Source: Ahaetulla prasina (lineage: Eukaryota > Chordata > Lepidosauria > Squamata > Colubridae). From it: DNA of 64,000 nt. Positions 44,647 through 56,006 of the stretch are shown one piece after another. Both the position numbers and the translations under genes were made by a program. Each line of letters opens with the position of its first letter. The stretch's first letter is position 1. The stretch lies in NCBI RefSeq assembly GCF_028640845.1, contig NC_080540.1:226222794-226286793 (forward strand), written 5' to 3'. The notes under the pieces were generated by a model, which was not told the DNA's origin, ran no database searches, and saw nothing but the letters and a program-made list of their open reading frames with translations.

Positions 44647-44684
<38 letters not shown>

Positions 44685-44716
44685 TACATACTGTATACAC
44701 ATACATACATACATAC
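44647..44716 (+). repeat. (TG)n and (ACAT)n microsatellite
   Basis: About sixteen TG units, then GTGTACATACTG and (CATA)n. Confidence 0.92.
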
Positions 44717-46197
44717 TCAAGTTTTGGAAAATTCCCAGAACTAAAGGTTGGAGGAAATTATTTTGTGATCTGAGGAAAATTTCATGAATGGAGTCCAAAG
44801 ATTCAAGCTGCTGAAAGGAAAGCAGAATGCACAGAGTCAGTTAGCTCTCCCTTGCTCCATCAGACTCATCCTTACCAGTTAATTTTAGTAAAACCTATCG
44901 ACCAATTTTGGCATGTCAATGCAATAACACTGTGGCCAGAATTTACCCATTCGTCTGTCGTATGCCGTCTCTTTATTTCCTGGCGTAGTTACAAATCAAA
45001 CTTTGTGAACTTATATTCCTATTTCAGTATTTCTGAATATCACTCTGCGTTAATTAAATGCCATTTCCTTCAGCGGAATGCTATAATTAGAGGGAGAAAC
45101 CCCTTTGCCAAAATGTATCATCAATGGGCAACGTAAAGATTCTCTGTTCATCGTTTCTCTCCTACAAAGGCTTCTTTTCAGAAGGTCAGAATGCACTGAA
45201 ACATTGCCAGTAGAAATTAAAAACATTTATTTCAATGTCCTTTAGGAGCGCAGACCAACTGTTGGTGTTCCATAATATTGCACAAATCAGCAAGGATGTG
45301 GAATAAAACAGCTGTGCCTTTGGGTTATCTTACTCCGCTAACATTGTTATTGGCTGTAATGCAGACAAAATACAAGCATGGGTAACTTGCATGTTTTTCT
45401 AATTATTATTTTATACTCCTTTTGTGTGAGAGAGAAGGGAGGAAAGAGGTTGGTTCATGTGAGTCAAAGATGCAAAATACATTTAGCTTTAATGCATTCC
45501 TATGGATTTTAATACGCTAGCCTTTATTGCATTTTTAGTTAATCACTCGATATCATATTTCACAAAGAAGATTCATAGTTAGGGGACAGACTCTTGAATT
45601 ATGAATCTGTGATTTGGAAGGAGTTTTTAAACCTTGAAGGAGCTGCCCACCATAAAAGAATTAGCAAGACTTATTTATGAGCAACAGGAACCAGGACCAG
45701 AAACAGGCAAGCAAAGAGTAATTCAGTTTGGCTGAAGGTGACTTTGGTCCTCTTTTTCTCACAGTCCAGCCATATGCCAGGACTGAACAGATTAAGGCCC
45801 ATTGCTAGTAGTGGCCCTGACAATTGGAGGCATCAAATCTAGCTAACCAAGGAACCTATCAGGAGGCACGATGCCAAAGAGCCTTTGGAAGCCAGCATTA
45901 GTTTATCTACTATGTTGGCAGATAAGCGGATATAAATTTGAGCCTTCTCATTCATTGTTTTCAGTGTTTTTTATTTCTTCTTTTTTTTAAAAAAAAATAG
46001 TTTCAAAGCTGCCTGATTCTCAATGATTCTGGGTGACATAAAAGATAAGATTAGATGATTGATTGATTGATTGATTGATTGATAGACCTACAGACAGATA
46101 GATAGCAGAATAAAAGGCTCAAAATGTATAACAATGGAAGAAGTATTCTGAAATCCTTGAAATATCTTATACCTTTGAGACAGTAAGAAGAATAATG
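44717..46197. other. Unique stretch, no gene seen
   Basis: A (GATT)n run lies at about 46054-46081. The 94-codon frame at 44852-45136 lacks a recognisable domain, although it lies in a repeat-free stretch. Confidence 0.4.
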
Positions 46198-46606
46198 TGA
46201 TAGCACAGTGATGGCGAACCTTTTCAGCATCAAGTGCCGAAAAGTGCGTACGCACGTCTGGGCCACAACTTGGAAGAGGAGCTGCCCAGGGTGCATGCGC
46301 GCACCCAAAAATGAACTTCTGGTTTCAGCTACTGAACTTCTGGTTTGAGCCAGCTACTCTTCTGGGTTTCTGGCATGCATGCGCACACGACAATCAGCTG
46401 GCCAGCATACATGCTCGTCCAGGAAAATGAAAGACCAGCTCCTCCAGTTTCTAGCACTGCCATATGCAAAAAGGCTAGCCTATTGTTGCATGCACATGCG
46501 CACCAGAAACCCGAAGAGGAGTGGGTGACACTGCACGTGCCAAGCGACATGGCTCCACATGCTGCTTCGGGCACGCGTGCCATAGGTTCACATCATGGTG
46601 ATAGCA
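46198..46606 (+). mobile_element. hAT MITE, GATGGCGAACC family, perfect TSD
   Basis: The element is 46206-46598, CAGTGATGGCGAACCTTTTC to GCCATAGGTTCACATCATGG. TGATAGCA is duplicated at 46198-46205 and 46599-46606. The GC-rich centre has GCATGCGC-type stretches. Confidence 0.9.
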
Positions 46607-47071
46607 GATAAATCAACCAAGCCAATTCTATATGAAAAAGGTGTCTATTATGTTCTGTGTACCCAGATGGGGAAATCTCTGAAACAAATGATGGAAGCTT
46701 TTTCCTTCCGATGGCACTTATTGATTATGAGATTGACAACCGTTTGTTTGAAATGCCAAAATGTTCAGTCAAAACTGAAATGGCATAAGGTACTAAAAAT
46801 AAATGATTTTCACACAAGCAACACAATAAAATAGGCATTACTGGGGAAATGTTACAACTCTCAGTGGCAAAAAACAAACAAACAACCCCAGTTTCTTGAA
46901 CTTGCCTTGCCTTGCAGTCTGAAGACAAGCCCAGTTTGGAAGAGCTCTCACTCAAAAATGCCAGCATAGTGTAGTAGACAAAGTAGAAAGACTCTAAAAA
47001 GCTCCCTGTGAGAGACTTAAATATTGTATTCTTGACAGTATGAACAGCCACTGATGAAAAGCCCGCCAGTC

Positions 47072-47434
47072 CACTGGTGGGATTCAGCCAGTTCACACCT
47101 ATTCAGGAGAACTGGTTGTTAACTTTCTAAGCTGTTGGGAAAACCGGTTGTTGGAAGAAATCTTAATTTGTTTTTTTCCACTTTACAGGGCTAATCCTGT
47201 AAGGAAGGCAGGAAGGAAGCTTTCTGGTATTGTTTCTAGCCTAATCTTTATTGCCCTGCTTACAGAAACTGCCTCTCTGGTTAACCCTTGTCACATTGTA
47301 ACAGCTAAGACATTAGAACGTGAGTGACGTTGAGTTGGCCACGGCCACACTGTCACATGACCACCGAGCCATGACTACCCAGCTGGTCATTAGGGCAGAG
47401 AACCAGTTGTTAAATTATTTGAATCCCACCACTG
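47072..47434 (+). mobile_element. hAT MITE, long form (363 bp)
   Basis: Reverse-oriented equivalent of 41358-41720 with identical length. The flanks CGCCAGTC and TGCCAGGT agree at 5 of 8 bases only, so it is older or the duplication has decayed. Confidence 0.85.
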
Positions 47435-47730
47435 TGCCAGGTGAATGGCAAAGAGAGCTCCTTCCTGTTCCTTTTTTTTTTTTTTTTGGAGAAAGAAACG
47501 CCAGAAATTGAGAATGGAACCCGCCTCTTCTCCCTTTCTACCAACATTGTTTCTACCATAAGACCTTTATTACAAACTAATTTCTGCCCAGCAGCAGATG
47601 CTTCACAAAAGATCTTAAAATAAAAATTAGGATGCTTAACAAACCAAAGAATGCAATGGCAGGGCAACAGCCTGCGGGAAAGGATGACAGGGTATTTTAA
47701 CTGCTTCCTACCAGAGATGCTTGTATGGAT

Positions 47731-47980
47731 ATTTACTGCAGTGATGTGTTTCAATTTTTTTTACTACCGGTGCTGTGGGTGTGGCTTGGTGGGCGTGGCT
47801 TGGTGGGCGTGGCAAGGGGAGGATACTGTAAAATCTCCATTTCCTCCCTATCAGCTGGGACTTGGGAGGCAGAGAATAAATGGGGGCAGGGACAGTCAGA
47901 ATTTTTACTATTGGTTCTCCGAACTGCACAAAATTTCCACTACCAGTTCTCCAGAACTGGTCAGAACCTCTGATTTACTG
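47731..47980 (+). mobile_element. hAT MITE, ACTACCGG family, perfect TSD
   Basis: The element is 47739-47972, CAGTGATGTGTTTCAA with ACTACCGGTGCT to AGAACTGGTCAGAACCTCTG. ATTTACTG is duplicated at 47731-47738 and 47973-47980. It is a 234-bp relative of the 1.68-kb element at 38437. Confidence 0.9.
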
Positions 47981-48111
47981 GCTGTGTGGAGAGCACTGTA
48001 TAGTTAGGAAGAGACTGTTGAGACTCCATTTACCTAGACTGTGTCTGTAGATACTATACTTAAATTTGTAAAATAAGAGCTGGCAGAATTGAATCAGCTG
48101 TAAATTAAGTC

Positions 48112-48335
48112 TTCTTTTTATTTTATTTATTTATTTCTTTGTCACAACAGTATATATAAGTATAAGCATGAAATAACAATACGAATTGGATACAATCAAA
48201 GGGAACATTAGGACAGGAACAGTAGGCATACTGGTGCTCTTATGCATGCCCCTTACAGACCTCTTAGGAATGGGGTGAGGTCAATAGTAGGTAGTCTTTG
48301 GTTAAAGCTTTGGGGATTTAGGGATTTAGTCTTCT
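48112..48335 (-). mobile_element. CR1/Rex1-like LINE 3' end (antisense)
   Basis: Reverse complement of the 3' end of the element at 61780: a TTTATTTATTTCTTTGTCAC tail, AGGACAGGAACAGTAGGCAT, and GGAATGGGGTGAGGTCAATA, which encodes the C-terminal LTPFL-type ending. Truncated 5' at about 48335. Confidence 0.8.
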
Positions 48336-49921
48336 GTCCTAGAAGTCGTGCTGTTTCTTCCCACTCCCCAGCTGTATACATCTAATGGTCCACTGACAAA
48401 AACAACAGATGAACCTGTGTATTTTTCTCACCCCACTCCTCACGCTAAGAGTCACTGTGGTTTTACCCTCCTTTAGTACAGATGTAAAAGGATCCTCTCA
48501 TCAATTTCACTGGAAGTGTGGGCGTTTCACTTAGTTGGGTATCAGATAAAGCCTGCCATCATTTGACTTTTTCCAATGAGGGGGGGGGGGAAGTACCCTA
48601 TGCTAATTAAAATGGAGGGGGTGCAAATAGTGGTGGTTGGGTTTTAAAAGAAAAATGGAGAGCATTTGCAATTTAAAAGTCTGGCTCGTGGCAATTTACA
48701 TGACAAAGAATAAAAGCAATGTGATTTTATTCCTTAAAGATTCTTGTATGTTAATAGTTGCTAGAAGGGCTCCATATATTATGACATTTTATGAATATAA
48801 AGGTTTGCAGAGCCATGCTTGCTGGTTGCAACAAAATCAGCATGGGTCTTGATGAATCTTTAATAAATTTAGTATAACATGCCAGCCTTTCCCAACTTGA
48901 TGCTTTCTGCTGTCTGAGAGATAATGGGAATTGTATTCCAACAATTCTAAAGATTATCATGTCGGAAACATTAATGTTAATCAGCTAGAGTTATTTCATC
49001 AGATGCATGAAGTATTATCCTGAATTACAGATAGCTGAAAACCACAGTGAAATAAATGAAAAAAAGTACAGACAATGTTAATTCATTTAGTATTTATATG
49101 CAGTCCGGTAATAGCTATTGAATGATAACAGACATCCTTGGATTGACGTGCTGTATTGTGATTTTGTGAAGCGGTGTTGTTTACCAGATATAAGATGGTG
49201 GAAATAAGGCAGATAGTGGATGCTTAAAAAAAATATCATTCAATCCTTATAAAGCTTCTCTCAATTTAATAATCCTTCCAATACCAGGCTTGAAGCACAC
49301 TGAAATAACATCTTACATTCTCTACCCTTTGAAATCCTTGTGTTGAAAGACAGAATGCAATTTCTTTAGAAAGATTCTGCTGAGAGTAAAAGAGGAAATG
49401 GGACTTTGGCAGTATTAATTTTTTTCAATATAAAGGGAAATGGAGAGCAGAAGGAGAGAGTACTGAGAACTAATCATTAGAAAATATTTTTCAATACAGA
49501 ATACAAGGATAATACCACTTAATGCGGAGAGTCTACCAGCAGGACAATGCAAACTCAATGCCTACCCATAATAACCCCGTAAGTTCAGCAGGAAAGTAAT
49601 TACACCAAAATACTTTTTTTTTCTTGTTTACTTCCTACAATTATCTTTTCCTTTGATTAGCTTGTTGTGTTAAATTCTGTAGTATTCTTTTTTTTTTAGC
49701 TTTTAAAATGTTTCCAAAAGAATATGTTTCTGGTAACTAGCAGACACAGTAAGCTGATTCCTGTCTTAATTAGACTTTGAGCTTATCCATTGATATGGTT
49801 TATGTTATTTTATCAGGGTAGTAAGCAATTTTTTCTTCATGAAATTCAAAGTCTCATATGCAGAGGAACTGATCCATTTTATCTGCAGAATAACTCTATG
49901 AAATAGGTAAAAAATATAGTT
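48336..49921. other. Unique stretch, no gene seen
   Basis: AT-rich; G run near 48581. Nothing recognised. Confidence 0.4.
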
Positions 49922-50160
49922 CTTGCTTAATGACTCACTCAGCAATTATTCAGAGTTACAGTGGGGCCAAATGAGTGCTACTTATGGCCAGACTTTTCAG
50001 CACTCGATTATCATATGATCACAATCTGGCAAGTGGCTTTCACTTATGATGGTTGCAGCAATTAACAATCATGGGATCACTATTTGTGATCTTCCCTGCT
50101 GGTCTGCCAAAGCAAACTCAATGTGGGAAGCCAGCAGGGAAGGTCACCAGTTGCTCCAGT
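49922..50160 (+). mobile_element. Old MITE-like fragment (Tigger-like relative)
   Basis: TAGTTCTTGCTTAATGACTC and CACTTATGATGGTTGCAGCA resemble diverged Tigger-like interior sequence. The ends are not definable. Confidence 0.4.
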
Positions 50161-50263
50161 AAGTTGCTCATATCTTCCCCTTCCCAGCAGAACTACTCCC
50201 TGCCTGCCCATGGCAAAGCTGTACCTCACCAGAGAATCCGCAAGTTAATTGGGACTATTATCG

Positions 50264-50900
50264 GTGTCAAACTGGTGGCCTGCGGGCCAGATGCGTCATG
50301 CACAGGCCATGCCCACCGCAGGTCGTGTCCCACTCCTCCTCTGACAGCCGGGTCAGGGAAGTCCGTATCAAGCGTGCCTCTGCAGCTTTGCCAAAGTTCT
50401 GTCAGAGTTCTCAGGGCAGGCAGGAGACCAGGATGTGACTTCAGCAATCCAATTTAGACCTTGCCTGACTCAAAGAATGCCAGAAAGCAGATCCTTTATA
50501 TAGGCCATGGGGTGCGGCTCCATGACTCAGCACTTATGCAGGCCTGCCCCTCCCTTCCTTTTGCTGACGTCGCCTTCCACTCTCTGGAAGCGTGGTCCCT
50601 CCAGCCTCCAGCTGCCGGTAATTCCAGCTCGTGATTGGCTTCACACACCCCAGGCTCACATGCTGTGGGGGAGGGGCCCAGCTGCTCCATTTGTCCGGGC
50701 ATGGTGCCAGGACTGGGGGCTGGAGGCATGTCAGGCCATTCATCTGCACTATCAGCATCCAGCAGGAGACGAGAGGGGCCCAGCTGTGGAGAGGGGGGCG
50801 AGCGAGGCACAACACCCCAGCTCTGCAAAGGGCAAAAGACGTTGCGATATGTCGCCTGACGGTGATGTAACGTGACGAGTTTGACACCCCGTGGACTAGA
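50264..50900 (+). mobile_element. hAT MITE interrupted by an antisense LTR
   Basis: The left part, from TCAAACTGGTGGCCTGCGGG with AGATGCGTCATGCACAGGCC, and the right part, from CCCAGCTCTGCAAAGGGCAA to CGAGTTTGACACCCCGTG, are two halves of the family at 13871. They are separated by the LTR at 50321-50817. Confidence 0.75.
50321..50817 (-). mobile_element. Solo LTR (GC-rich family), antisense
   Basis: Reverse complement of the 14128 LTR family: it begins GTCGTGTCCCACTCCTCCTC, contains CTTTATATAGGCCATGGGGT (TATA on the minus strand), and ends near GAGCGAGGCACAACA. It carries only one diverged copy of the ~51-bp unit that is repeated in the 14128 copy. Several frames over it are artefacts. Confidence 0.72.
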
Positions 50901-50929
50901 ATAACTAGTGCTGCAATCATAAGGTATGA

Positions 50930-51490
50930 TGTCATGCGACTGCCTCACTTAGTAATAGTAAACCCTGTACTCTCTTTTTCCATTGTTAATAGAATGCCAC
51001 TGGTCATTAGGCAAGGACCATCCCTATCCAAGCCACTCTTGCTCCCTCTTACTTCTAAGTCCTTTGGTAAGGAAAAGTCTGCCTTCTCTTCAACTCCACT
51101 CTGCCAATCTCCCCCAATATTTGCCCTTTGGCTTGTCTTGCATTCTGTCACCTCTGTTGGCCCTGCTGACTTTGCCACCCTATGCTCCACTCACCCTGCT
51201 GACCCTGTTGAATTTGCCACCTTGTGTTTCATTTGCCTTGCTACCCTGCCAGTCTTGTAACCCTGTGCTCCACTCATCTTTCACCCTATTGGCTCTGTGC
51301 TCCATTTGCTCTGCCAATCCTGGCATCCTTGCCACCTGCACTCTGCTCCTTCTACTGGTTATGCCACCTTGTAGTTGCTGGCCTTGCTAACCTACTGCCT
51401 GTGCTGGCCGATTCTGCCACCCTTGCCACCCTGCCAGCCCTGCTTTCCCCAGGTGACCTGTGCCATCTTTTTTCTGCTGCTTGACAAGGC
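50930..51490 (+). repeat. Degenerate C/T-rich tandem repeat
   Basis: From about 51130 the sequence repeats variants of GCCACCCTGCTGACC and CTGCCAGTCC at irregular spacing of roughly 20-30 bases. It yields long proline/leucine frames on the plus strand that look like repeat readthrough. Not assigned to a family. Confidence 0.55.
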
Positions 51491-51505
51491 ATACCTGACC
51501 TGTCC

Positions 51506-51976
51506 TTGACAAGGAAGCTGCCATCCATGCCAGGCAGGGCTGGCAGGATAGCTGTGATCACACCCCTACCCGGACACTTCACCAGACAGCTCTCGGATGT
51601 CAGTTCGGAGGAAGATGAACCAGTTCCAGGAACATCTGGAGAGGAGTTGGTCAATGGCTCCAAGCAGCCATCTAAGAGGGATTTGGTTGAAGCACAGATG
51701 CAGCAGGGCAGCCCTGGGCTTCAGGTGGGGAAAACACGCAGCTGCAGCATCAGTGATGAAGAAGGAGAACCGCCTTCTGCAGATGACCCAAGAACACATA
51801 AGGCAGAGAAAAGGCAGCAGCAGAGAAGGTCAGAATATTTGCAAGGAGAAAGCCTTGCCCTTCTTTATGGATTGCAATTTGCACCAGAAGCTGGCTATTT
51901 AGCACGGCAGACAGATGGAAGCAATGCTGGGGAAAAAATGTGTTCATTTCCTAGCTGTGTGTTTTCTGGTCATTGA
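51506..51976 (+). other. Unrecognised 156-codon open frame
   Basis: A frame with an acidic/serine-rich middle (SDVSSEEDEPVPGTSGEEL) and a basic, glutamine-rich stretch (KAEKRQQQRR, residues ~105-114). I do not recognise a domain. The basic part echoes, at DNA level, GGCGGAGGCAACAGAAGGAA in the 14128 LTR, so this may be part of a related LTR-type repeat rather than a gene. No promoter, splice or homology evidence; a host exon cannot be excluded. Confidence 0.3.
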
Positions 51977-52187
51977 GCTTTTTGCTTTGCTTTGGATTGA
52001 CACCATGCCTTGACTTGGATTGTGCCTTCTGAACCTTCTTATGTTGTAGATTTAATTTTGCCTGGTGGGTTTATTTTGATTGGGAAACTCTCAAGTGCCT
52101 TGTGGACTCGTTGGCCATTGTTCTCTGGACTAGCATTGGTCTGCTTGTGACTAGACTTAATTGGGACAATTCTGGGTTTTTGGTGAA

Positions 52188-52189
<2 letters not shown>

Positions 52190-52265
<76 letters not shown>
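52190..52265 (+). repeat. (TG)n(AG)n microsatellite
   Basis: About seventeen TG units followed by about twenty GA units. Confidence 0.94.
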
Positions 52266-52269
<4 letters not shown>

Positions 52270-52926
52270 AGTAGCAGGGCTAGCAGAACCAGCTGGCCAC
52301 TTACATGCTCTCAAATACTACATGACATTCTCCAAACAACAATACTGTTCTCCAAATAGTGCGCACCATTTTCATGATGCTTTGGAAGACTTTTGTGGCC
52401 TTCTAAAACCTCATGAGAAAGACATGCCTGCGATTCTCAAAATAGCACAGGCTGTTCTTACAATGCTTCAGAAAGCTTTGGAAAGCTTCTGAGATCCTTT
52501 GAAACATCATGAAAATGGTAAACATTATTGGGAGAACAGAGCATGCATGCTGTTTGGAGAACATGACCACAACCCCTGTAACTTAGGGGATCAGATATAA
52601 CTACCATTCATTCAGCACCATAGTAAGCTAAAGCAGTTGCTGAACCAATGGTTGCTAACTGAAGGATAGCCTGTACTATTTTTTTTGAAAGCTATTTGTA
52701 TACCACGTGTCATTCCAGATCATTTACAAGATGAAAATGCACAACGTCTAATTTAAAACGTAATAAAATCTATAAATCAATAAAAATTAAGTTGGAATAA
52801 ATATCATTTGAAATATGGGGGCTATAAGTAGTCGAGGAGAAAACATAAAATATCCAGCAGTTCGATGAAATAAAATGCTTTCCCAAAACTGTAGTTTTGT
52901 TCAAGTCAATAGCAATAGCACTTTTT
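52266..52926. other. Old repeat remnants, no gene
   Basis: 52560-52677 ends AACTGAAGGATAGCCTGTA, a likely right end of a diverged Tigger-like MITE. The rest is unassigned. Confidence 0.4.
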
Positions 52927-53180
52927 TTTAAATTTTAATTTATATCCCACCCTTCTCCGAAGACTCAGGGCAGCTTATTTTGTGTTAAGTCTCATCCATT
53001 TGTATATTATATACAAAGTCAACTTTTATTGCCCCCAACAATCTGGGTCCTCATTTTACCTACCTTATAAAGGATGGAAGGCTGAGTCAACCTTGGGCCT
53101 GGTGGGACTTGAACTTGCAGTAATTGCAAGCAGCTGTGTTAATAACAAACTGCATTAGTCTGTTGAGCCACCAGAGGCCC
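52927..53180 (-). mobile_element. tRNA-derived SINE, L2-like tail (antisense)
   Basis: TATATCCCACCCTTCTCCGA at the left, CTGGGTCCTCATTTTACCTA in the body, and a reversed tRNA-like head ending TGAGCCACCAG. Same family as 26715. Confidence 0.78.
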
Positions 53181-53250
53181 CTTAGACTTATATACCACTT
53201 CATAGTGCTTTACAGCCCTTTCTAAGCAGCTTACAGAGTCAGCATATTTT
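53181..53250 (-). mobile_element. SINE tail fragment (second family)
   Basis: TATATACCACTTCATAGTGC and TTTACAGCCCTTTCTAAGCA are the reverse complement of the tail of the SINE at 54979 (GGCTGTAAAGCACTGTGAAG). Truncated. Confidence 0.65.
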
Positions 53251-53510
53251 TTTTATTTTATTTTTGTTTACATTTATACCCCGCCCTTCTCCGAAGACTC
53301 AGGGCGGCTTACAAGTATAAGGCAATAGTCTCATTCTATTTGTATATTTTTTTACAAAGTCAACTTATTGCCCCTAACAATCTGGGTCCTCATTTTACTG
53401 TCCTCAGAAGGATGAAAAGCTGAGTCAACCTTGAGCTGGTCAGAATCGAACTCCCAAAAGTGGGCAGAGTTAGCCTGCAATCCTGCATTCTAACCACTAC
53501 GCCACCACGG
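53251..53510 (-). mobile_element. tRNA-derived SINE, different head (antisense)
   Basis: The L2-like tail (CCGCCCTTCTCCGAAGACTC) is joined to a reversed tRNA-like head reading GTGGTTAGAATGCAGGATTG and AGTTCGATTCTGACC on the minus strand. The head matches the 54979 SINE family, while the tail matches the 2245 family, suggesting a template switch or shared ancestry. Confidence 0.7.
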
Positions 53511-54921
53511 GTCATCCATTTTGGATGGATCAAGCTTGACTCTTGGTGAGTTATAGATATCTCTGTCCTGTTTTCTTAGTGAGAATATGGAGATAGTTTG
53601 CCTTTGACTTTTTGTAACTTCCAAGCCCAGCATATTCCTCAACAAGACTAAAGTTGGTTTAGAATTGCTTTTATCTTCTGGCAAGCTTTTATGGGTACGC
53701 GGTAGCCTTTTACAAGTTGGCTCTCTCCAGATTTATAGTGACTGCAGCTCTCAGAAGCCTGAAGCAGTTCTAGATTGTTCAAATGTCAATAGAAGCAATA
53801 TTTGTAATACAGGGTTGAACTGTGGGACCCCATGTTCAAATGCATTTGGAGTGCATTAGATTCAGGAAGTCTGGTTAAGAGCAATCTACAAGAAGAACAA
53901 ATATACGCAGTGTAAGTCAGTATGAAGCCCAAAAATGAGCTATAATTCAGCTTTATGGGTTTCACAAAACCTAACATAAAACCAACATTACCACATTAGA
54001 AATCAGCTTGCCATAGACAAGTGAATCAATAAGAAGTTAATGTGAGAAAAAAAGCCTGAATCTATTAGTGCTCTAATCTAAAGGTATATTTTTATATCGC
54101 ATTTTCTTGACTGTTCCAGTATACAGATGGCTTCATTTGTCCAAAGCATTTCCTCTCACCATGTAAATTTGCAGATCTTTTAAATGGAAATTGAATTAAA
54201 AAAAACCAAAACAAAAACGTAAGTACTCATTGAAAGAAATAAATGTTACGGGGTTCAAAAATATGTTTTAGATCTCTTAGCAAGCATATAATGAGTTCAA
54301 AAGGTCGTTTAGGAAAAGAAAAAAAGAAAAAGCTTCTTCCTACATAGAATTTTCTGATTTTGTTGAAAATCTAAAATAGCTGTTGTTAATATATTTATAC
54401 CTGTGGTGGATCTAGAAAGGGAAAGGGTGACCTTCCTTATTGGCAAAAGCAATATTTTCATAAGGGTCCCCTCCAGCACCGAAATAATGCCAACGGGCTA
54501 CTGCTACAGACTAATTCTCTGGACACCGGCTTATATAAGAAGATCCAAACCCTGTAGCCAAAAGTTCTTTTTCATCAAGGGGGAAAAACTCATTAAAATA
54601 AGGATGCTTTGAATTTACTGGCTGAAAGTGCAGAAAATACCCAGAACAATAAAACCTTGTGAAATATGATAAGCAAACAAGGGGTGGCTGGGTTCACTCT
54701 ACAGAGTCACATAAGGTTTGAAAAAGAAAAGTCCTTGCAAAGCAAAGCAAATGACCAAATACAAGGCGGAGGGAGGGAAGGCAAGCAAGAAAGGAAAACA
54801 ACAGCATGGTCACAAATTCCAAAACAGCTGTAAAAAAGAATGATAATGAGAAAATATTATTATCTTTGCATAAGCTAGATCCACCCCAACTTTACTGCCA
54901 ATCTGACCAATCTTTACATGT
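53511..54921. other. Unique AT-rich stretch, no gene seen
   Basis: No repeat or coding similarity recognised; the 64- and 69-codon frames are unsupported. Confidence 0.45.
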
Positions 54922-54978
54922 AATCTATTTTTAAAAATCTTTGAAATTCCTTTCAATTAAAAAGTATGGCCTACCATG

Positions 54979-55392
54979 AGCCGTGGTGGTGCAGTGGTTA
55001 GAATGCAGTATTGCAGGCTAATTCTGCCAACTGCCAGCAGTTCGATTCTGTGGCTGATGGTTTCCTTCTTGTTACTTTCCTTTAAATATCATTTTACCTG
55101 TGGCATTGAAGCCAAGAGAACAGAGACCTTAAATCTCTGGATGTGGTCCTGAGGTTCTTCATTAATTTCTGGAGAAGAGCCATGGCGGTTAGAAGTCAGT
55201 ACTGTGGGCTAACTCGCTGCTCATTGCCAGGAGTTCGATTCTCAATGGCTCAAGGTTGACTCATCCTTCCATCCTTCTGATGTGGATAAGATGTGGACCC
55301 AGTTTGTTGGGGTAATATGCTGACTCTGTAAACTGCTGAGAGAGGGCTGTAAAGCACTGTGAAGCAGTCTATAAGTCTAAATTGTATTGCTA
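54979..55392 (+). mobile_element. tRNA-derived SINE, partial dimer (unit 1)
   Basis: Two tRNA-like heads in tandem: GTGGTGCAGTGGTTAGAATG with AGTTCGATTCTGTGG, and again GCCATGGCGGTTAGAAGTCA with AGTTCGATTCTCAATGG. A body with CAAGGTTGACTCATCCTTCC and a tail GGGCTGTAAAGCACTGTGAA follow. Squamate tRNA-SINE family; name uncertain. Confidence 0.8.
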
Positions 55393-55549
55393 TATGAGAG
55401 GGATGGTTAAATACATCTAGGATGGAAAAAGAGTTTGGCCCACTTTCCTATTGTCCCATTGGACATGGATGTTCTCTTTTTCAAAAGACCATTAGGTTGT
55501 CCTTAAAAATGTACGTAGATGATATGTTACAGATAGTTCTCGACCAGTA

Positions 55550-55699
55550 CAGGGTTTCACTTACCTTCGCTACCAGTTCGGAACTGTGAGTGCACTTGCG
55601 CGCAGTGCTTCTGCATATGCGCAGAACCTTCTGTGCATTTGCAGAGCGTCCGTGATTACGTCCTTGTGGGTGGGCGGGGCTTCCCGCCGCCGCTATCAG
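55550..55699 (+). mobile_element. MITE-like element (unit 1)
   Basis: CAGGGTTTCACTTACCTTCG onward resembles the 21245 element. It is preceded by CAGATAGTTCTCGACC (55530-55545), probably a truncated Tigger-like end. Confidence 0.55.
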
Positions 55700-56006
55700 T
55701 TTTTTTTTTATTATTTAATTTTGTCATAACAGTATACATAAACATTGTCATAAGTAAAAAAAACATATCATGAAGAAAATATATATATATATATATATAT
55801 AAGTAAAGAATATGCATTATCTATATTAATTTGATATAATAAAGGGAACAATAGGACAGGAACGGTAGGCAGTTTTTTGCTCTTATGCACGCCCCTTATA
55901 GTCCTCTTAGGAATGGGGTGAGGTCAATAGTAGACAGTTTTTGGTTGAAGATTTTGGGATTTTGAGTAGAGACTATGGAGTCAGGTAATGAGTTCCAAGC
56001 ATTAAC
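55700..56006 (-). mobile_element. CR1/Rex1-like LINE 3' end, antisense (unit 1)
   Basis: Matches the reverse complement of the 3' end of the 61780 element, including AGGACAGGAACGGTAGGCAG and GGAATGGGGTGAGGTCAATA. An (AT)n run lies at 55778-55800. The L2 fragment interrupts it after ATTAAC (56001-56006). Confidence 0.82.

Noticed and set aside
44852..45136. 94-codon frame in unique DNA as a possible exon
   Set aside because: No recognisable domain, no splice-site support and no conservation data.
50053..50948. Multiple 73-150-codon frames
   Set aside because: They cover an antisense LTR and a MITE, and the frames have no domain.
50983..51484. Leucine/proline/cysteine-rich plus-strand frames
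   Set aside because: They follow a degenerate C/T-rich tandem repeat.
54979..55060. Possible tRNA gene
   Set aside because: It is the head of a tRNA-derived SINE with a SINE body and tail, and is duplicated in the next unit.
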